Source of the DNA: JAPLJU01 sp964547985
Lineage (GTDB): Bacteria; Desulfobacterota; Syntrophia; Syntrophales; UBA2192
NCBI GenBank assembly: GCA_964547985.1
Contig: CAZJPV010000049.1
Location: forward strand, 1 to 15,776
Direction of reading: 5' to 3'
DNA length: 15,776 bases
This document shows positions 14,213 to 15,776 of the stretch, piece after piece; the stretch's first letter is position 1; each line of letters opens with the position of its first letter. The position numbers and the translations under genes were made by a program. The notes under the pieces were generated by a model that made no database searches, had not been told where the DNA came from, and was given only the letters and a program-made list of their open reading frames with translations.

Positions 14213-15118
14213 TCAGCAACACCTGCCCGCAGACGCCTTCACAAAGCGTCTCCCTACCTTTCTGGCCTTGCCCAGTTTCACAAGCCGGTCGAGATGCTTC
14301 TCGATCTCAATCTGCTCAAACCACATAATGATGCTCAGGGGTTCATAGTAAAACGGGAAAAAAAGATTCCGGCCGACAAGGTCATCGATCTGACAAGGCC
14401 CTTCGAGGGCGTCGAGAAGAGTCCTATCCTTTGTGAAAATAACCTCCTCATAGGCCACAAATCGCTCCGGGATATTGTCGCAAAGAGATCCGACGTGGCT
14501 TGTGATAACCTGGCGGGCCTTCAAGGAACTGAGGCGACGGATGGTGGCAATAAAATCTTCGATGTCACTGAAATCGTTCCCATAAAAGGGACCAAAGGGT
14601 GTGAGAGCCACATCTGAAGTGAAAAGTACCGCACCACGATCCACATTAAAAGCAAGGTGTCCTGGCGTGTGGCCTGGAGCGTGAATAACTTCCAGAGTCA
14701 AGCCGCCCATTTCGAGAACCTCGCCATCCTGTAATACTTTCTGAATCTGTATGTTCGGAAAGGGTCGTCCTCTCTGGAGTTCGTTTATGTCTATTCCGCT
14801 CCTCGCAAGCCCCATGCCCGCAAAATAATGCTCCCGGCTCTCGATATAAGGCACCTCTTTTTCATGGCACCAGACGGGGAGGCCAGGGATCAACTTGATT
14901 GTTGATCGGTGATCGTAATGGCAGTGGCTGAGGATTAGAAGATCTATCCCTTTCTCCACGCAGGCACTCATTTGCCTTTTTCCCATTCCCGCATCAATGA
15001 GTACGCGCATTTCCTTTCCTTTAAGATAGAGACCATTACAGTAGGGGAATCGCGCCTTATCCTCTCCGGGCACGAAAAAAATGTTTTTCTTTAGCTCCTG
15101 AATCGTTGATGTATCCAT
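14213..15118 (-). CDS. MBL-fold metallo-hydrolase
   Basis: 301 residues. The metal-binding motif is SHCHYDH (H65, H67, D69, H70), with H150 in APGHTPGH, D169 in FTSDVA and H208 in TSHVGS, so the binuclear site is complete. The C-terminal part (about 255-298, ending KHLDRLVKLGKARKVGRRF) looks like a small winged-helix segment as in lactamase-like proteins. The beta-lactamase-like fold covers glyoxalase II-type, lactonase and thioesterase activities; none can be chosen. The ATG at 15118 is 4 nt after the RidA-like stop, with no clear ribosome binding site, suggesting translational coupling. The alternative ATG at 15157 overlaps the ridA-like gene by 35 nt and adds MQLPSWKKLQNNN. Confidence 0.88.
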   Translation of the reverse strand: MDTSTIQELKKNIFFVPGEDKARFPYCNGLYLKGKEMRVLIDAGMGKRQMSACVEKGIDLLILSHCHYDHRSTIKLIPGLPVWCHEKEVPYIESREHYFAGMGLARSGIDINELQRGRPFPNIQIQKVLQDGEVLEMGGLTLEVIHAPGHTPGHLAFNVDRGAVLFTSDVALTPFGPFYGNDFSDIEDFIATIRRLSSLKARQVITSHVGSLCDNIPERFVAYEEVIFTKDRTLLDALEGPCQIDDLVGRNLFFPFYYEPLSIIMWFEQIEIEKHLDRLVKLGKARKVGRRFVKASAGRCC

Positions 15119-15122
15119 GTTA

Positions 15123-15524
15123 TTATTTTGTAGTTTTTTCCACGATGGCAATTGCATCGATCTCGATGAGGGCGTCGGGGTTCACGAGGGACTTCACCAT
15201 GATACCCGTCGCGGCGGGAAAGCCGTTTTTGAAATATTTTCTCCGAACAGCGGCGGTCCCCTGATAGCCTTCCAGCGTCGTTACGTAATCCGTCGTCTTG
15301 ACCACATCGTCATATGAACCTCCCGCGGCCCTCAGGATGTCACCCATCCTCTGGAAAATAAAATCCGACTGGGCAGTGATATCCCCCTTCCCCATGATTC
15401 TCCCTGTTGCGGGATCGCGCGCGATCATCCCGGAGATGAAGAGCATGTTGTCTCTCTTCACGGCGGGTGAAAAGGTATACCGTTCACCGAGGTTCCAGGG
15501 ATCCACAATTTCATATTGAGGCAT
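15123..15524 (-). CDS. RidA (YjgF/YER057c/UK114) family protein lacking the key Arg
   Basis: 133 residues. The fold signature is clear: SPAVKRDNMLFISGMIARDP (19-38), a helix, DVVKTTDYVTTL (73-84) and a C-terminal PDALIEIDAIAI. In imine/enamine deaminases of the RidA subgroup the segment PARxxV carries an Arg that binds the substrate carboxylate; here it reads FPAATGIMV (102-110), with Ala105 in its place. That points to one of the Rid subfamilies without the classical deaminase activity. AGGAGG sits 5 nt before the ATG at 15524. An MBL hydrolase follows after 4 nt, so the pair likely works in one catabolic step (inference). Confidence 0.9.
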   Translation of the reverse strand: MPQYEIVDPWNLGERYTFSPAVKRDNMLFISGMIARDPATGRIMGKGDITAQSDFIFQRMGDILRAAGGSYDDVVKTTDYVTTLEGYQGTAAVRRKYFKNGFPAATGIMVKSLVNPDALIEIDAIAIVEKTTK

Positions 15525-15776
15525 GGCATCCTCCTAGTTATTCGAATTTGCAGGGAAAAATGATCTCTCCGGACACACCGGCGCAACTTTTCGCACCAAA
15601 GCCTGCGGCTGTCAAGAATATAAATGGTGGAATTCTATCGCTTTTGATTTCACAACTCCTTGCAATCGTTATCTTTTTCTTTGACAAAATTTACACAATT
15701 CAGTAGTAAAATTACAAATTCATATGTGGGTTAAGCTAGCGTTGTTTACATTTTCGGGGTAATCAGACCGAGGTAG
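15525..15776 (+). promoter_or_regulatory. Leader region with a possible rightward promoter
   Basis: 252 bp without a credible ORF. On the plus strand TTGACA (15681-15686) is followed after 17 nt by TAGTAA (15704-15709), a weak -10; TAAAAT at 15707-15712 is a better -10 but spaced 20 nt. The window ends with GAGGTAG, which could be the ribosome binding site of a rightward gene just outside. A minus-strand TTGACA (15610-15615) exists without a matching -10. Confidence 0.3.

Overview
The window looks like chromosomal DNA of a Gram-negative, probably deltaproteobacterial (Desulfobacterota-type) organism. This is an inference from the gene mix: an MltD-like lytic transglycosylase, secreted DUF2845 and DUF4124 proteins, a thioredoxin-like [2Fe-2S] ferredoxin, two nitroreductase-family proteins, a lipobox signal peptide, GC-rich genes and AT- or CT-rich intergenic repeats. 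Every convincing gene (19, counting one tiny lipoprotein-type ORF) lies on the minus strand, so transcription runs right to left. The long plus-strand ORFs are antisense shadows. I see no rRNA, tRNA, CRISPR array, insertion sequence or phage gene.

In transcription order: (1) 15524-14213, a RidA-family protein followed after 4 nt by an MBL-fold hydrolase. (2) 14096-12938, a tiny lipoprotein-signal ORF and an MltD-like transglycosylase. (3) 12679-11188, a beta-hydroxyacid dehydrogenase and a cytoplasmic nitroreductase, 43 nt apart. (4) 11012-9308, a DacF-type D,D-carboxypeptidase and a secreted DUF4124/trypsin-like protein, forming an envelope pair. (5) 9051-7276, an uncharacterised protein with a PD-(D/E)XK-like C-terminus, a [2Fe-2S] ferredoxin and a single-domain response regulator. 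(6) 7038-5716, an exported SagB-like nitroreductase, a small PspC protein and a DUF2845 protein. (7) 5616-3544, an LsrF-like aldolase/thiolase and a zinc alcohol dehydrogenase. (8) 3381-26, a GNAT acetyltransferase, a membrane-anchored metallophosphoesterase and a DUF4301 protein whose motifs resemble sugar nucleotidyltransferases.

Two things stand out. Degenerate 7-bp-period tandem arrays sit at the 3' ends of three genes (1-25, 4621-4828, 7134-7276), two of them together with short GGCC-type hairpins. A related 9-bp-period array lies directly upstream of, and in frame with, the alcohol dehydrogenase. The protein at 8056-9051 pairs an unrecognised N-terminal region with a nuclease-like core in which the usual Lys is Arg. 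The rest looks like ordinary housekeeping and accessory chromosome; I do not see a complete novel multi-gene system. Intergenic gaps are all under 300 bp.
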